Shown here: positions 61,716 to 64,000 of the stretch, piece after piece
Numbering within the stretch: position 1 is the first letter of the stretch
How the letters are laid out: every line of letters begins with the position of its first letter
From: Pseudomonas tritici
GTDB lineage: Bacteria > Pseudomonadota > Gammaproteobacteria > Pseudomonadales > Pseudomonadaceae
Direction of reading: 5' to 3'
NCBI RefSeq assembly: GCF_014268275.3
Contig: NZ_CP077084.1
Span: 3,596,001 to 3,660,000 of the forward strand
DNA length: 64,000 bases
Program-made: the position numbers and the translations under genes
The notes under the pieces: generated by a model
Seen by the model: only the letters and a program-made list of their open reading frames with translations
What the model was told of the DNA's origin: nothing
Database searches by the model: none

Positions 61716-62846
61716 ATGCGTCTGGCAGATTTCATTATTGAGAACCTCGAGCCGATCCTTCAGGCCTGGGAGGACTTTGCCCGCACTATCCAGACGCCTG
61801 GGGCTGATCTCGACCGTGTAGACCTGCGTGATCATGCCGAGCAGATGCTGCGAGCCATTGCCATGGACCTGCGCAACACGCAGACCGCGCAGGAGCAAAT
61901 CGACAAGGCCCAGGGCCTCGCACCGCAGGACGAAGACGAAACCCCCGCCGAAACCCATGCCGTGACACGCTTGATGGCGGGTTTCTCGATTGATCAGATG
62001 GTGTCTGAATACCGCGCGCTGCGCACCAGCGTGCTCAGCCAGTGGCTCCAGCAGGTCAAACACGGCACGCCGCTGGATATCGATGACATGAACCGCTTTC
62101 ATGAAGCCATCGATCAAGCCCTCACGGAGTCCATTGCCAGTTACTCACGGGCGGTAGAAGCCTCGCGCAATGTGTTCCTGGGTATCCTCGGCCATGATTT
62201 GCGCACGCCCTTGGGCGCCATTCTGCTAGGCGCCGACATACTTCGGCGTTCGGAAGAGCTCGGGGAACGCGGCAACAAAGTCGCCGGGCAGATTTACACC
62301 AGTGTTCAACGGGCGAGCCAGATTGTCGGCGACCTGCTGGATTTGACCCGGTGCCAGATGGGCCCCGGCATCCCCGTGAAACGGGTGGACGTTGACTTGG
62401 CCCCCATTTGCGAACGCATCGTCGAAGAAATGCGCTCGTTTCACCCCCACGCGCAACTCAAATATGAAACCACAGCGCCCGCGCTTGGGGCGTTCGACGG
62501 CGCGCGCATGGAGCAGGTGTTCTCCAATATCATCAGTAATGCGGTGCAGCACGGCGATGCTCGCCTGCCGATCACGGTACGGCTCGCGGTTTCAGAGGGC
62601 AGCCTGGTGTTCACCGTTCACAATCAAGGCGCGCCGATTCCAGAGGATGTGTTGCCGTTCATTTTCAATCCCATGGGGCGTTTTTCGCAGCGCTCGGTGA
62701 TTGAGCATGGCCCTGCAGAAGGCCTCGGGCTGGGGCTTTTCATCGCGTCCGAGATCGTGGCGGCCCATGACGGTTCGATCGAGGTCACGTCAACGTCGCA
62801 GTGGGGTACGGAGTTTCGGGTGACGGTGCCGCTGGTTGCAGCTTGA
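61716..62846 (+). CDS. Sensor histidine kinase with RsbRD-like N-terminal domain
   Basis: A 376-residue soluble protein. Residues 1 to about 150 are helical and resemble the RsbRD/globin-like sensor domain (LADFIIENLEPILQAWEDFA; MAGFSIDQMVSEYRALRTSVL). The kinase core has FLGILGHDLRTPLGAILLGA (phosphoacceptor His), FSNIISNAVQHG (N box) and GLGLGLFIASEIVAAHDGSI (G box). AAGGAA precedes the ATG. No receiver domain or adjacent response regulator is visible in the window. Confidence 0.88.
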   Translation: MRLADFIIENLEPILQAWEDFARTIQTPGADLDRVDLRDHAEQMLRAIAMDLRNTQTAQEQIDKAQGLAPQDEDETPAETHAVTRLMAGFSIDQMVSEYRALRTSVLSQWLQQVKHGTPLDIDDMNRFHEAIDQALTESIASYSRAVEASRNVFLGILGHDLRTPLGAILLGADILRRSEELGERGNKVAGQIYTSVQRASQIVGDLLDLTRCQMGPGIPVKRVDVDLAPICERIVEEMRSFHPHAQLKYETTAPALGAFDGARMEQVFSNIISNAVQHGDARLPITVRLAVSEGSLVFTVHNQGAPIPEDVLPFIFNPMGRFSQRSVIEHGPAEGLGLGLFIASEIVAAHDGSIEVTSTSQWGTEFRVTVPLVAA

Positions 62847-62938
62847 CACACTGATAGCTACTCGCCAGCAAGGCTCCGAAAACGCGTCGGAAACGCTTAC
62901 AATCGCGCTTTCAAACGCACCCCAGGCGGCCCGGCAAC

Positions 62939-64000
62939 ATGACGCTCGACCCTCCTACGATTTTGGCACTTTCCGTTGCCCTGGCAGCCGCTGCCGCCCT
63001 GTACCTGGCCGTTGAATGGCGCAGCGTGCGCGAACCGTCGCTGCTGTGCTGGAGCGCCGGTTTCGCCACTATCGGCCTTGGCTCCACGCTCGCCCTGCTG
63101 CGCATCAATGGCTTTATGATAATCGGCATCTGGTTCGCCAATGGCTTGCTGGTGACCGCACACTTCCTGTTTTTACTTGGGGTGGCGCGATTTACTCAAA
63201 CCCGCCTGTCGCCGCTGTGGCTGCTGATGTTGTTGACCTGGCTGGGCATGCTGATGCTGCCGGTGGACCCGTCATGGTCCAAAGCCATGCTGGCGGTGCA
63301 GTCACTGTTGGTGGCGTTGCCGACGCTGCGCGCCAGCTTTTTGCTGCGGCCCCATGGCAAATCCTTGAGCATCGGCGCGGTGCAATTGCGCTACGTGCTG
63401 CTGATCCATGGCGCGTTCTATGTGGCCAAGGCGTTATCGGTGCTGATCCCGGGCACCTTGATCGACCTCGCCGCATTCAAGGGCGAGATCATCCAGATTT
63501 CCCTGGTGGAAGGCGCCATGGCGATCATGTTGATTGCATTGTCGATGACCGGCTCCGAGCGATACCGCCGCGAACAACAGATCGCCCGCCTCGCCGCCCG
63601 TGACCCACTGACCGCCCTGTACAACCGCCGCGCCCTCGACCTGCGCGCGCCGCGCTTGCTGGCCCAGGTATCGCCCGCACAACCCGGCGCCTTACTGCTG
63701 ATCGATATCGACAATTTCAAATTGGTCAACGACCTTCATGGCCACACCGCCGGCGACCGCTTGTTGATCGCCTTGAGCGAATTGATTCGTGGCGCGATGC
63801 CTCAGGGCGCGCTGGCTGCGCGTTTGGGTGGGGATGAGTTCGTGATCCTGTTGAATCCGGCCTCGACTGAGCAGATTGTCGAACTGGGCAGCAGCCTGCG
63901 CGAACAGTTTCATCACCTGGCCTCGCAGACCTTCATGACGCCTGCACCCGTGACCCTGAGCATCGGCGCCAACCTGTTCGACCAGCCACCCCCCAGCCTC
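62939..64000 (+). CDS. Membrane GGDEF-domain diguanylate cyclase (3' end missing)
   Basis: 354 codons are visible and the gene runs off the right end. About six to seven N-terminal hydrophobic helices (residues 5-205) resemble a 7TM-type sensor. The GGDEF domain begins near AARDPLTALYNRRALDLR, with LLIDIDNFKLVNDLHGHTAGDRLL and active site LGGDEFVIL. The upstream RxxD inhibitory site is not present (residues PQGA). It is probably an active cyclase. The ATG at 62939 lacks a strong ribosome site. Confidence 0.87.
   Translation, partial: MTLDPPTILALSVALAAAAALYLAVEWRSVREPSLLCWSAGFATIGLGSTLALLRINGFMIIGIWFANGLLVTAHFLFLLGVARFTQTRLSPLWLLMLLTWLGMLMLPVDPSWSKAMLAVQSLLVALPTLRASFLLRPHGKSLSIGAVQLRYVLLIHGAFYVAKALSVLIPGTLIDLAAFKGEIIQISLVEGAMAIMLIALSMTGSERYRREQQIARLAARDPLTALYNRRALDLRAPRLLAQVSPAQPGALLLIDIDNFKLVNDLHGHTAGDRLLIALSELIRGAMPQGALAARLGGDEFVILLNPASTEQIVELGSSLREQFHHLASQTFMTPAPVTLSIGANLFDQPPPSL

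Overview
The window is a high-GC chromosomal segment of a Pseudomonas, most likely from the P. fluorescens group. This rests on gene content (an Aer-type aerotaxis receptor, a self-sufficient nitrate reductase fusion, a cystathionine beta-synthase/gamma-lyase pair, ProP and ExuT-type transporters, an OsmC-YcaO fusion) and on REP-type palindromes with the core GTGAGCGGGCTTGCCC arranged as inverted doublets. No rRNA, tRNA, CRISPR array or intact insertion sequence was seen. Both ends cut genes: a lipoprotein-like gene on the left and a GGDEF gene on the right.

Layout. 0-6.5 kb: small metabolic and hypothetical genes (P-loop kinase, GNAT, LysE exporter, SDR plus SnoaL-like pair, a collapsed VOC-protein remnant, GDSL lipase, lipoprotein). 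6.7-15.5 kb: DapA-family aldolase, lipoprotein hydrolase, a translationally coupled reverse-transsulfuration pair, OsmC-YcaO and Aer. 15.6-21.6 kb: an accessory block that starts beside a truncated lysE remnant. It holds four minus-strand enzyme genes (hydroxylysine-kinase-like APH kinase, class-III PLP phospho-lyase/aminotransferase, HAD type II hydrolase, FAD amine oxidoreductase) and a divergent GntR/FCD regulator. An AT-rich intergenic region carries two matching TTGT-N3-ACAA palindromes. 21.8-24.5 kb: an orphan GAF-GAF-PAS hybrid histidine kinase.

24.6-33.1 kb: regulators and oxidoreductases (AraC-GyrI, cysteine-hydrolase fold plus FAD oxidoreductase, HIT protein, a racemase-like protein, GST with divergent TetR, FAD monooxygenase with divergent MarR). 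The last two pairs have clear paired operators. 33.3-40.7 kb: nitrate assimilation, with nirBD and a NasA-CysJ-like fusion transcribed divergently. Each has a sigma-54 promoter, a 5' hexaloop hairpin and an intrinsic terminator in its leader, which suggests NasT-type (ANTAR) antitermination.

40.8-48 kb: a dCache chemoreceptor, a coupled nucleotidyltransferase/P-loop kinase pair, a UvdE-type endonuclease, two overlapping small genes, and a DUF2231 membrane protein coupled to a sorbosone-dehydrogenase-like lipoprotein. 47.7-64 kb: LysR/EamA, ExuT-type MFS, GNAT, ProP, AraC, alpha/beta hydrolase plus MFS, a GGDEF-EAL protein, AraC with an Fsr-type exporter, a sensor histidine kinase and a membrane GGDEF protein.

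Functional assignments rest on motifs and family resemblance read by eye. Substrate assignments for the accessory enzymes are inferences.
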